A DNA stretch of 64,000 nt from Shinella pollutisoli (lineage in GTDB: Bacteria; Pseudomonadota; Alphaproteobacteria; Rhizobiales; Rhizobiaceae): the NCBI RefSeq assembly GCF_024609765.1, contig NZ_JANFDG010000020.1, forward strand, positions 1 to 64,000, in the 5' to 3' direction. Under the pieces are notes generated by a model, which saw only the letters and a list, made by a program, of their open reading frames with translations, was not told the origin of the DNA and made no database searches. Positions 56,647 through 64,000 of this stretch are shown piece after piece (positions within the stretch are counted from its first letter, which is position 1; each line of letters opens with the position of its first letter). A program made the position numbers and the translations under genes.

Positions 56647-58560
56647 TCAGGCCGCCTGCGGCTCGACGAACATGCGGCCCTTCATCTCCATGTGCATGGC
56701 ATGGCAGAACCACGAGCAATAGTACCAGTAGACGCCGGGCTTGTCGGCCGTGAACGTCACCGAGGCGGTCGCCTGCGGCCCGATCTCCATGTTGATGCCG
56801 TAGTTGATGATGGAGAAGCCGTGGGTCAGGTCCTCGACCTCGTCGATGTTGGTGACGTAGACCGTCACCTCGTCGCCCTGCTTGACGCTGAAGCTCTCCA
56901 GCCCGAAGGCGGGCGCGGCCGAGGTCATGTAGACGCGCACCTTGTCGCCGTCGCGGATCACCTCGCTGTCGATCAGGAGGTCGATGCCGTCGGCCTCGGC
57001 CTGCTTGACCGCATCGGCGAAGAACGGGTCGTCACGCTTCCACACATGCAGGGGATCGATCTTGGAGCGGTGGACGATGGTGGCGTCGTGCGGCTCCGCG
57101 AAGGTCGGGTTGTCGTGCACCAGCACCATCTCCTCGCCGGAGATGTCGATCAGCTGGTCGTTCTCCGGCTTCAGCGGACCGACGTTGAGGTAGCGGTCCT
57201 TGGAGAACTTGTTGAGCGAGATCAGCCACTTGCCGTCCGCCTCCTTGGTCTGGCCCATCGAGGTGTGGTTGTGGCCCGGCTGGTAGTGGACGTCGAGCTT
57301 CTGGCGGATCGGATCGACCTGCTCGCCCTTGTAGGCCCGCTTGGCGTCCTCGATGTTCCACTTGCAGATCTGGCTGTCGATGAACAGCGTCGTATAGGCG
57401 TTGCCCTTGCCGTCATAGGCCGTGTGCAGCGGCCCGAGGCCGAGTTCCGGCGCGGCGACGATCGTGTCCTTCGGCTCGATCTTGTCGTCGAACAGGTCGT
57501 CGAAGGTGCGCACGTCCATCACCGTCACGGTCGGCGACAGCTTGCCGTTGGCGACGATATGGATGCCGTCCGGCGCGGTGTTCATGCCGTGCGGGCTGTT
57601 GGCGACCGGGATGTAGCGGGTGTAGGGCGAGCCCTTGCGCCCGTCGAGCACCGGCACGCCGCCCATCTCGGTGAACTCGCCCTTGGCGACAGCCTCCTCG
57701 ATGCGCTTCAGGTTGAAGACGACGATCCAGTCCTGCTCGGCCTCCATCATCTCGGCGAGGTTCACGCCTTCTTCCGAGTTGTAGCAGGTGGAGAAGGCGT
57801 ATTTGCCCTGGTAGTCGGCGTCGACGTTGTCGAGGTTGCCGCTGACCATCACCTGCCAGGCGACCTTCATCGTCTCGCCGTCGACGGCGGTGAAGATCGA
57901 GCGGTAGTGCGACTTGTCGTCGAGCACCTTGCCGTCGTTGGGGATCGGCACGCGGTCCTCGCCGTTGCAGAACACGTAGCCGGTCTTCGGGTATTTCTGC
58001 ACGCGCAGGCCGTGCACGGTGTGCTGGTTGGGAAGCTGGACGATCTTATCGCACTTCATCACGTCGAGGCGGATGCGGCAGACGCGGGTGTTCGCCTTGT
58101 CGTTGGCGTAGAGGTAGCGCCCGTCATAGGTGCCGTCGGTCTGCGAGGGATGCGGATGGTGCAGGTCGCCGTTGAGATAGGTCTGCAGGCCGCGCTTGTT
58201 CATGAGTTCCCGGTACTCGGGCAGCATGCCCTCCGTCAGGATCTTCAGGCTCTCGTTGGTCTGGCCCCAGCCGGTGGCGCTGCAGCGGTTGAAGACCGGG
58301 ATGCGCATCAGCTCGCGCATCGAGGGAAGGCCGACGATGCGCACCTCGCCCGTCTGGCCGCTGGAGAAGAAGACGTAATATTCGTCGAGCTCTCCAGGCT
58401 TCACCTCGTAGTTGTTCTCCGACGGCGCCTGCGCGGCGGCGGGAACGGCAAGGCCGCCGCCGAGCGTCAGCGCGCCGGTTCCGACCGCGCCGGCGGCGAC
58501 GGCCGTCGAGCCCAGCAACTGCCGGCGGCTCAGACCGGATCTGGTTTCGTCCTGTGACAT
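56647..58560 (-). CDS. nosZ: Nitrous-oxide reductase NosZ (clade I, Tat-exported)
   Basis: Predicted 637-residue copper enzyme that reduces N2O to N2. The Tat motif SRRQLLGST shows clade I export. CuZ histidines are in [32 protein letters not shown] and EPHDATIVH. The C-terminal CuA domain carries [17 protein letters not shown] lies 7 bases upstream of the ATG. It follows nosR by 23 bases in the operon nosRZDFYLX. All visible ligands are intact. Confidence 0.98.
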   Translation of the reverse strand: MSQDETRSGLSRRQLLGSTAVAAGAVGTGALTLGGGLAVPAAAQAPSENNYEVKPGELDEYYVFFSSGQTGEVRIVGLPSMRELMRIPVFNRCSATGWGQTNESLKILTEGMLPEYRELMNKRGLQTYLNGDLHHPHPSQTDGTYDGRYLYANDKANTRVCRIRLDVMKCDKIVQLPNQHTVHGLRVQKYPKTGYVFCNGEDRVPIPNDGKVLDDKSHYRSIFTAVDGETMKVAWQVMVSGNLDNVDADYQGKYAFSTCYNSEEGVNLAEMMEAEQDWIVVFNLKRIEEAVAKGEFTEMGGVPVLDGRKGSPYTRYIPVANSPHGMNTAPDGIHIVANGKLSPTVTVMDVRTFDDLFDDKIEPKDTIVAAPELGLGPLHTAYDGKGNAYTTLFIDSQICKWNIEDAKRAYKGEQVDPIRQKLDVHYQPGHNHTSMGQTKEADGKWLISLNKFSKDRYLNVGPLKPENDQLIDISGEEMVLVHDNPTFAEPHDATIVHRSKIDPLHVWKRDDPFFADAVKQAEADGIDLLIDSEVIRDGDKVRVYMTSAAPAFGLESFSVKQGDEVTVYVTNIDEVEDLTHGFSIINYGINMEIGPQATASVTFTADKPGVYWYYCSWFCHAMHMEMKGRMFVEPQAA

Positions 58561-58583
58561 GGCAACTCTCCTTTGCTCTCGTG

Positions 58584-60887
58584 TCAGTTCGGGGATCCGG
58601 GGACCGGATCGGATCTTTCGATGACGGCGCCCTTGTGGGTGATGACGGGCGGAACGGGACCTCCGCCGCGCATCGAGGGCGAGGACAGCCGCTCGAACTT
58701 CTCCCGCTTCAGCCGCACCTGGATCATGTGCGGACAGCGGTGGTCGTCGTGGTAGAGTTCCTGGCAGTGCATGCAGTAGATGCACTCGTTGACGTTGATC
58801 TGGCCCTCGGGATGGATCGCCTGCACCGGGCATTCCTTGGCGCAGCGCTGGCAGGGCGAGCCGCATTCGGGCCAGCGCTTCAGCCACTCGAACATGCGGA
58901 TGCGGCCGGGAATGGCGAGGGCTGCGCCGAGCGGGCAGAGATAGCGGCAGTAGAAGCGCTCAATGAAGAGGCCGAGCGAAAGCAGCGTCAGCGCGAAGAT
59001 CACGAAGGGCCAGTCGCGGGCGAACTTCAGGATGATCGCCGTCTTGAACGGTTCGACCTCGGCGAACACCTCCGCGAGCGCCACCGAATAGAAGGACAGG
59101 CCGAACAGCACGAGGAAGATGATGTACTTCACCGGCCAGAGCCGCTCGTGCAGCCAGAACGGCACCTTGACCTGCGGCACCTTCAGCCATTGCGCGAGAT
59201 TGTTGGTGAGCTCCTGCAGGGCGCCGAACGGGCAGAGCCAGCCGCAGAACGGCCCGCGTCCCCAGAACAGGAGCCCCGCCGCTACCGTCGCCCACAGGAT
59301 GAAGATCAGCGGTGCCGACAGGAAGAACTCCCAGTGGAAGCCGGTGATCAGCGCATTGGTGAAGGTCAGCACGTTGACCACCGAAAGCTGCGCATTGGCA
59401 TACCAGCCGAGCCAGACGAGGACGAAGACGAGATAGGAGCGCCGCACCCAGACGTGCAGCACGGGGCGGCGCACCAGCCAGTCCTGGAAGAAGAAGATCG
59501 CCGTCAGCAGGAGGAGCGCGGAGGCGGTGATGCCGATCTCGACCGTGTTCAGCCGCCACATCTGCACCCACAAGGGCTCGCTTTCCGCCTCGACGGGCAC
59601 CGCCGCCTCCGGTTCCGCGTCGCCCGGCGCCTGGGCGACCGGCGCCGCCTTCTCCACCGTCACGTAGCGGTCGGGCAGGACGTAGCCGACGTCGAAGGGC
59701 AGCACCGCCTTGTCGCGCGCGCCCCAGGAGCGCTGCGCCAAGAGCTGCAGCTCCCACGGCCGGGTGACGTCGAACGCGAAGTCCTCGGGCACGGTGAAGA
59801 GGGCGATCTCCCGGAGGCGCGGCGCGCCCTCGGCGGCGATGTCGCCGAGCCGCGTGTGGCCGCGGTCGCGGAAGCGCACGCCCTGGCCGTCCTGCATCAG
59901 CTCGATGCGGTCGAAGATGCCGCCGCGCACATAGCCGGAGCCCTTGAAGGAATAGGCCCCGTCGCCGGCCACCAGGATCGCCTGCTGGCCGGGCCGGAGC
60001 TTGGAGCGCAGCCGCTCGTAGCCCTGCTCCCCGAGCAGGCTGAGGCCGATCTCCGGTACGCTCGCCGGCGCGATGTAGAGCGCGATGAAGGAATCCTCGG
60101 GTTTGCGCGTCTCCGGGTGGGTCGCCGCCTTCTCCTCTCCGGCGCGCGCGAAGGCCTCGCTCACCTCGCCGACGGTGAGGTGGAGGCTGCGCACGGAACC
60201 GTCGCCGACGAGCTCCTCCCAGCTTCGGGCCTCGCCGCTTTCCTGCCTGAGCGTTCGCACCTCGACCGGTGCCGCGGCCTCCGCGGCCGTGGCCTCGCCG
60301 CCGAGCCTGCCGCTGCGGATGAGCCGCACGGCGGAGCGCACGACGCTGTCGCCCATGACGAGCACGGTCACGGTCGCGCCGCTGACGATATCGACCTGCG
60401 GCGGCCGCTCGGCGCCGGCGGCGACGCGGCCGATGTCGCGGCCGATCAGCGTGTTCAGCGACGCCACGACCTTCTCCTCGGGGATGCCGACGAGCACGAT
60501 CGGCTCCTGGTGGCCGACGAGCTTGAGGCCGCGCAGCACGCCTTCCGGATCGATGCCGGCGAGGATGTGGATCGGCTTGCCGGAATAGCCGATCGCGCTG
60601 GTGAAATCGGAATTGAGATAGGCGTAGCCGGCGAGCGTGTCGCCCTTCCACACCGGCACGATCGGCGGCTCGCCGACCGGCTCGCCGAAGCGGTCGGCAC
60701 CGGCGAACAGGTCCGACGGCTGCACCTTCGGCAGGAATTCCGCAAGCCGGGACGCCGCCTCGGCCGGTGCCGCGGGCAGCACCTGCACCAGCGCGAAGGC
60801 GGCGAGCAGGATGCACAGCATCCGCCGCAACCAGCCCCCCAATGCCGGCAGCGAAGGACGGGCAATCCCCTGATGGCGACCGTTCAC
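58584..60887 (-). CDS. nosR: NosR, membrane-bound electron donor/regulator of N2O reduction
   Basis: Predicted 767-residue membrane flavo-iron-sulfur protein. After a signal segment the periplasmic FMN-binding domain has [10 protein letters not shown], the ApbE flavinylation site. Then come several membrane helices with [13 protein letters not shown] and [10 protein letters not shown], and a ferredoxin-type C-terminus with [13 protein letters not shown] and CIYCMHC. GTG start at 60887 with GGGAG 7 bases upstream. It needs NosX for its flavin, present in the same cluster. Confidence 0.96.
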   Translation of the reverse strand: MNGRHQGIARPSLPALGGWLRRMLCILLAAFALVQVLPAAPAEAASRLAEFLPKVQPSDLFAGADRFGEPVGEPPIVPVWKGDTLAGYAYLNSDFTSAIGYSGKPIHILAGIDPEGVLRGLKLVGHQEPIVLVGIPEEKVVASLNTLIGRDIGRVAAGAERPPQVDIVSGATVTVLVMGDSVVRSAVRLIRSGRLGGEATAAEAAAPVEVRTLRQESGEARSWEELVGDGSVRSLHLTVGEVSEAFARAGEEKAATHPETRKPEDSFIALYIAPASVPEIGLSLLGEQGYERLRSKLRPGQQAILVAGDGAYSFKGSGYVRGGIFDRIELMQDGQGVRFRDRGHTRLGDIAAEGAPRLREIALFTVPEDFAFDVTRPWELQLLAQRSWGARDKAVLPFDVGYVLPDRYVTVEKAAPVAQAPGDAEPEAAVPVEAESEPLWVQMWRLNTVEIGITASALLLLTAIFFFQDWLVRRPVLHVWVRRSYLVFVLVWLGWYANAQLSVVNVLTFTNALITGFHWEFFLSAPLIFILWATVAAGLLFWGRGPFCGWLCPFGALQELTNNLAQWLKVPQVKVPFWLHERLWPVKYIIFLVLFGLSFYSVALAEVFAEVEPFKTAIILKFARDWPFVIFALTLLSLGLFIERFYCRYLCPLGAALAIPGRIRMFEWLKRWPECGSPCQRCAKECPVQAIHPEGQINVNECIYCMHCQELYHDDHRCPHMIQVRLKREKFERLSSPSMRGGGPVPPVITHKGAVIERSDPVPGSPN

Positions 60888-60942
60888 GATATGGCTCCCG
60901 GTAAGTTCCGTTCCGGCATACTAGGCGGGAGAGTTCCGGCGA

Positions 60943-60960
60943 GTTTGTTCCAGCACAAAC
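60943..60960. promoter_or_regulatory. FNR/NnrR-like dyad between nosR and ferritin-like gene
   Basis: GTTTGT-N6-ACAAAC contains TTGTTCCAGCACAA (60945-60958), one mismatch from a TTGTG-N4-CACAA type box used by NnrR/DNR regulators. It is centred 64 bases from the nosR start and about 61 from the ferritin-like start, so one site could serve both divergent promoters. No canonical TTGAT-N4-ATCAA FNR box is present. Confidence 0.55.
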
Positions 60961-61012
60961 AGAAGGGCGCCCGGCAATGCGACATTGTGGCCTCTGGAAG
61001 GAGACGCCGCCG

Positions 61013-61870
61013 ATGCCGTTACTCGGGAAAGAGCCTTCGGGAACCGCCGAGACCATGGAAGAGCTTTTCGCGATCGCCGCGGCGATGGAACGGGAGGCGA
61101 TCGCGGGCTATTCCGCGCTCGTGCAGCGCATGCAGCGGGAAAACCGTCCGGAACTGGCCCGCGTCTTCGAGCAGCTCGTCGCCGAGGAGAGCGGGCACCT
61201 CAACAACATCGCCTACTGGTCCCGCCGCGTGACCGGAAGCGAGCCCGACCTCTCGGCGATCCGCTGGGACCTGGACCCGACCTTCGACGACGAGGGCGCC
61301 TCCGTCGTCGCGCCGGAGCTGCTGAGCGCCTACCGCGCCTTCTCGATCGCCGTGCGCAACGAGGAACGCGCCTTCGCCTTCTGGACCTATCTCGCCTCCC
61401 GCAGCCCGTCCGACGACCTGCGCGAGGCCGCCGAGCAGATGGCGCGCGAGGAGCTTTCCCACATCGCCACGCTGCGGCGCGAGCGGCGCCGCGCCTTCCA
61501 CATGCAGCGCGCGGCGACCGCGACGGATTTGCAGCGCTGGCCGCTCGCCCCGCTCGAGGAACGGCTGGCCGCCCTGCTCGAGACGAAGGCGGAGGCCGGC
61601 AATGCCGCGGCAAAGGCGCTTCTCGGCCGGCTCGCGGCGGAGGCGCGCACCCGCGCCGACGCGCTGCTCCGTGCCCCGCTCGGCCGCAGCCCGCTGCTCG
61701 ACCGGGTCGAACCGGCCGGCATCGAGACGGCGCGCGCCGTCGGCGAACTGCTGCTCGACGCCTATCTCGACCTCGCCGAGCGCCTGCCGGGCGAAGAGGA
61801 ACGCGAACGGGCGCAGCACTACGCCGCGCAGCTGCTCGACTGCATTTCCGCCACGAGAGCCGGGGGCTGA
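61013..61870 (+). CDS. Ferritin-like diiron protein (rubrerythrin/Dps-type helical fold)
   Basis: Predicted 285-residue all-helical protein. The diiron pattern is Glu (AMEREAIAGYSAL), ExxH (EESGHLNNI), Glu (NEERAFAFW) and ExxH (EELSHIATLR). The C-terminal 110 residues form extra helices. The start at ATG 61013 has GGAAGGAGA 8 bases upstream. It shares its promoter region with the nos cluster, so it could protect against NO or iron-driven oxidation during N2O respiration. Actual function is unknown. Confidence 0.82.
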   Translation: MPLLGKEPSGTAETMEELFAIAAAMEREAIAGYSALVQRMQRENRPELARVFEQLVAEESGHLNNIAYWSRRVTGSEPDLSAIRWDLDPTFDDEGASVVAPELLSAYRAFSIAVRNEERAFAFWTYLASRSPSDDLREAAEQMAREELSHIATLRRERRRAFHMQRAATATDLQRWPLAPLEERLAALLETKAEAGNAAAKALLGRLAAEARTRADALLRAPLGRSPLLDRVEPAGIETARAVGELLLDAYLDLAERLPGEEERERAQHYAAQLLDCISATRAGG

Positions 61871-61883
61871 CGCCCCGGCCTTC

Positions 61884-62567
61884 TCAGGCGCCGAGCGCAA
61901 GCAGGGGATGCGGATCGATCGCGTTGACGCTGCGCGCCTCGGCCCGGTCGACCACCGCGAAGGCCTGGTCGCGCGTGGAAGGATCGCGCAGCGCCCGGAG
62001 CGCCAGTTGCGCGACGTCGGCCCGATTTATGAAGCCGTGCATCTCGGGGTCCGCGGACAGGATGCCGTTGCCGGTGGCGGGCGCGGTGCGCAGGCCGCCG
62101 GGCCTGAGGATCGTCCAGGCCAGGCCCGAGCCGCGCAGATGCTCCTCCGCCCGGGTCTTGGCGTCGACGGCCGCGCCGAAGGCGGCGATGGCTCGCTCCG
62201 AGCGGTAGGGCGCCATCTCGCCGCAGCCGATCGAGGTGATCAGCAGGAAGCGTCCCGTCAGGCCGGAAGCGGCCGCGGCGTCGACGAGGTTGATGTTGCC
62301 CTCGTCGTCGGCGCGGCGGCCGTCCCCGGCAAGCCCCGACAGGGTGGAGACCGCGTCGCAACCGGCCGGCAGCGACCCGAAGAGACGGTCCGCGTCGGCG
62401 CGCGACAGGGCATCTCCCGCCACCACCTCGACGCCGAGGTGCCGCAGCTCCGACGAATCCGAGCCGGGCCGCACCAGGGCGACCACAGGCCGGCCGCCGG
62501 AACGCGCCAGGCGCGCGAGCTCCAGCCCCACGCCGCGGCTGGCGCCGGCGATGACGAGCGGGGACAT
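61884..62567 (-). CDS. NAD(P)-binding SDR-like protein (atypical, NmrA type)
   Basis: Predicted 227-residue Rossmann protein: VIAGASRGVGLELARLA at the start, then LGVEVVAGDALSRADADRLF and SIGCGEMAPYRSER, with a final Arg-rich helix RPGGLRTAPATGNG. The classical YxxxK is missing, as in NmrA-like regulators or flavin reductases. It overlaps the hutX stop, so it is coupled to haem-use genes. Role unknown. Confidence 0.75.
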   Translation of the reverse strand: MSPLVIAGASRGVGLELARLARSGGRPVVALVRPGSDSSELRHLGVEVVAGDALSRADADRLFGSLPAGCDAVSTLSGLAGDGRRADDEGNINLVDAAAASGLTGRFLLITSIGCGEMAPYRSERAIAAFGAAVDAKTRAEEHLRGSGLAWTILRPGGLRTAPATGNGILSADPEMHGFINRADVAQLALRALRDPSTRDQAFAVVDRAEARSVNAIDPHPLLALGA

Positions 62568-62568
62568 G

Positions 62569-63096
62569 TCAGTGCGTCCCCGCACCGGCAAGCCGCGCCT
62601 GCAATCGCAGGAAGCGCTCCACCTGGCCGGCGCGCAGGCGGCGCTCCTCGTCCCGGCCGACATAGATCTTGAACATCGCCTCGCCCTCGGCATTGAAGAA
62701 CTGGACGGACATCGTCTCCAGCCCCATGAACGGCCGGCGGACGAAATAGATCGCCGCGCAGCGCTCGGGGCGCAGGTGGCCGCTGAGGCCGCTCTTGCCG
62801 CCCTGCAGATTGTACATGCCGTGGCCGATCCTGCCGTGCGGCAGCGGACCGGATACCTCGATGACCGCGTCCTTCGAATGGCAGATGAAGGTGATGTCGC
62901 CCCATTCCGCGATGTCGCCCAGGACCTCGACGAAGCGCGTGCCGTCGGCGATGGCGACGCTTTCGCCCGGCAGGCAATCCATCACCACCCGGAGTGGCAC
63001 CGCGTGTTCGGCGGCCAGCATCTCCAGGATGCCGTCCGGCTTCGCGGTGATCGCCTCCCTGATCTTCTCGATGGTCGCGGGCTCAGTCTGTGTCAT
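62569..63096 (-). CDS. hutX: HutX haem-utilisation cytosolic carrier
   Basis: Predicted 175-residue cytosolic haem-binding protein. It has the HutX layout: EKIREAITAKPDGILEMLAAEHAVPLRVVMDCLP, WGDITFICHSKDAVIEVSGPLPHGRIGHGMYNLQG and VRRPFMGLETMSVQFFNAEGEAMFKIYVGRDE. GGAGGA lies 6 bases upstream of the ATG. It carries haem to degradation or storage enzymes, with HutW as operon partner. Confidence 0.9.
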   Translation of the reverse strand: MTQTEPATIEKIREAITAKPDGILEMLAAEHAVPLRVVMDCLPGESVAIADGTRFVEVLGDIAEWGDITFICHSKDAVIEVSGPLPHGRIGHGMYNLQGGKSGLSGHLRPERCAAIYFVRRPFMGLETMSVQFFNAEGEAMFKIYVGRDEERRLRAGQVERFLRLQARLAGAGTH

Positions 63097-63121
63097 GGGT
63101 CGTCCTCCTTTGTGGAATATG

Positions 63122-64000
63122 TCAGGCGGCGGCGCTTCGCGGCAGCAGTTCCGCCTCGGCGATGTCGTGAAGCGCGGCGACGAGGTTGGCGTACCAGAAG
63201 CGGCCGGGGGTGGTGAGCGCAATCCCGGCGTCGTCGAGGTCGAGCAGGCCGGCGGCCTGCCACTGTTCGAAAAGCGGGCGCAACCGCACGGAAAGGTCCG
63301 GCCCGAACATCGCCGGGTCGAGCCATCCCTGTTCGAGGCTGCCGGTGATCCGGTTGCGCAGGGCCCGCAGGCCGTCCGACGCCATCATCATGCCGATCGG
63401 CTTCCGTCCCGCCTCGACGGACCGGCCGAAGGCCGCAAGGTCGCCCGTCAGGCCGTAGCTCAGGTCCCCGATCGATCCGCCGGCGCCCGATCCGTAGGCG
63501 AGACAATCCGCGCCTTCCTTGATCAGCCGGTTGTAGCGATTCCGCTCGAGCGGCGTGCGCGCCCAGTGATTGTTGCTGACCTGACGCCACGACAGCGCGT
63601 CGAGGGCATCGCTTCCCGTCCGGTAGTAGCCGCCGAGATCGGCAAGCGTCGGGGCGGTCGCGAACTTGCCCGCCTCCATGGCCGTATAGAGCGGTGTCCC
63701 GGGAATGAGGTTCAGCCCGTAGAGATCGATCCCGTCCGGCGCGAGCGCCGTCGCCGTCTCCAGGTCCCGCTGCCAGACCGCTGCGGTCTGGCCGGGAAGC
63801 CCGTACATGAGGTCGATCACCAGCGCGGCGGACCCGCGTGCCTTCACCCCTTCGAGGAAACGGACCGCCTCCTCCCGCGACGCGCGGCGCCCCTGCCGGC
63901 GGCGCACCTCCGTGTCGAAGCTCTGCACGCCGATGGAGAAGCGGTTCGCGCCGGCCTCCAGGCAGGCGTCGATCTTCTCGGCGTCGAAATGGATGATGCG
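63122..64000 (-). CDS. hutW: HutW, radical SAM haem-utilisation protein (5' end outside window)
   Basis: Partial gene; its 3' end is inside the window and the start with the iron-sulfur CxxxCxxC motif lies beyond base 64000. Visible parts are GANRFSIGVQSFD, DLMYGLPGQTAAVWQRDLETATAL and DGIDLYGLNLIPGTPL, typical for HemN-like radical SAM proteins, and the C-terminal domain with DSDALDALSWRQVSNNHW-like sequence. In haem-iron operons such proteins open the haem ring or assist its use. It lies 25 bases upstream of hutX. Confidence 0.85.
   Translation of the reverse strand, partial: RIIHFDAEKIDACLEAGANRFSIGVQSFDTEVRRRQGRRASREEAVRFLEGVKARGSAALVIDLMYGLPGQTAAVWQRDLETATALAPDGIDLYGLNLIPGTPLYTAMEAGKFATAPTLADLGGYYRTGSDALDALSWRQVSNNHWARTPLERNRYNRLIKEGADCLAYGSGAGGSIGDLSYGLTGDLAAFGRSVEAGRKPIGMMMASDGLRALRNRITGSLEQGWLDPAMFGPDLSVRLRPLFEQWQAAGLLDLDDAGIALTTPGRFWYANLVAALHDIAEAELLPRSAAA

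Noticed and set aside
60888-61012. Canonical FNR box (TTGAT-N4-ATCAA) upstream of nosR
   Set aside because: Not found; only the TTGTT-N4-CACAA-type dyad at 60945 is present.
58554-61232. Open frame of about 892 codons opposite nosR
   Set aside because: Low-complexity charged translation; NosR on the minus strand has clear Cys and flavin motifs.

Overview
The window is high-GC DNA with dense, short-gap operons, frequent ATGA start/stop overlaps and many GTG starts. Three dispersed intergenic palindromic elements look like the mosaic repeats of Rhizobiaceae. Together with five ABC-type catabolic islands and a clade I nos cluster, this points to a soil or rhizosphere alphaproteobacterium of the Rhizobiaceae (Shinella/Ensifer/Rhizobium-like); the genus is inference. 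No tRNA, rRNA, CRISPR, phage or insertion sequence was seen.

Layout. (1) 224-6494: a FadR-type regulator, a Cys/Met-metabolism PLP lyase and a complete sugar-type ABC importer read as one operon. Convergent to it, 6499-8759 encodes a PfkB sugar kinase and a GatZ/KbaZ-like protein, divergent from a LacI-type regulator with a near-perfect CG-centred operator between them. (2) 10037-17907: a divergent locus. Leftward: RidA, an MlrC-like M81 metallopeptidase, a DadA-like FAD oxidoreductase and an unrecognised barrel-like Cys-motif protein. Rightward: an SDR, an RpiR regulator, a D-threonine-aldolase/D-serine-dehydratase-like PLP enzyme and an NTF2-like protein. It looks like a pathway for D-configured or peptide-like amino compounds. 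(3) 17946-25054: a second sugar-type ABC importer with a Gfo/Idh oxidoreductase, divergent from a ROK regulator. (4) 25062-35201: a ten-gene leftward operon for hydroxyproline use (polar amino acid ABC importer, pyrroline-hydroxycarboxylate deaminase-like, D-amino acid dehydrogenase-like, semialdehyde dehydrogenase-like, Ser/Cys-type proline-racemase family enzyme, two SDRs), divergent from a GntR regulator with tandem operator-like repeats.

(5) 35299-45585: mixed functions. An orphan HisKA_2 sensor kinase, a secreted DxNxDG protein divergent from a MarR regulator across a perfect 19-bp palindrome, a redoxin, a dihydroxy-acid dehydratase, an NsrR-box-led operon (small protein, DUF2478-like, NsrR), an APC permease, a LuxR-type regulator and an amidase. 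(6) 45626-51728: a leftward operon joining a DUF2892 protein, an RND efflux pair, a sulfide:quinone oxidoreductase-like flavoprotein and a small membrane protein. (7) 52042-60887: nosRZDFYLX, the complete N2O-reduction cluster, divergent from a ferritin-like diiron protein with a FNR/NnrR-like dyad between them. (8) 61884-64000: an SDR-like protein, HutX and the 3' part of HutW, for haem uptake/handling.

How they fit together. The first 35 kb is a mosaic of nutrient-scavenging islands, each with its own regulator from a different family (FadR, LacI, RpiR, ROK, GntR). The right half deals with reactive nitrogen, sulfide and haem/metal redox chemistry. NsrR and the nos cluster link it to denitrification, although no nitrite or NO reductase lies inside the window.
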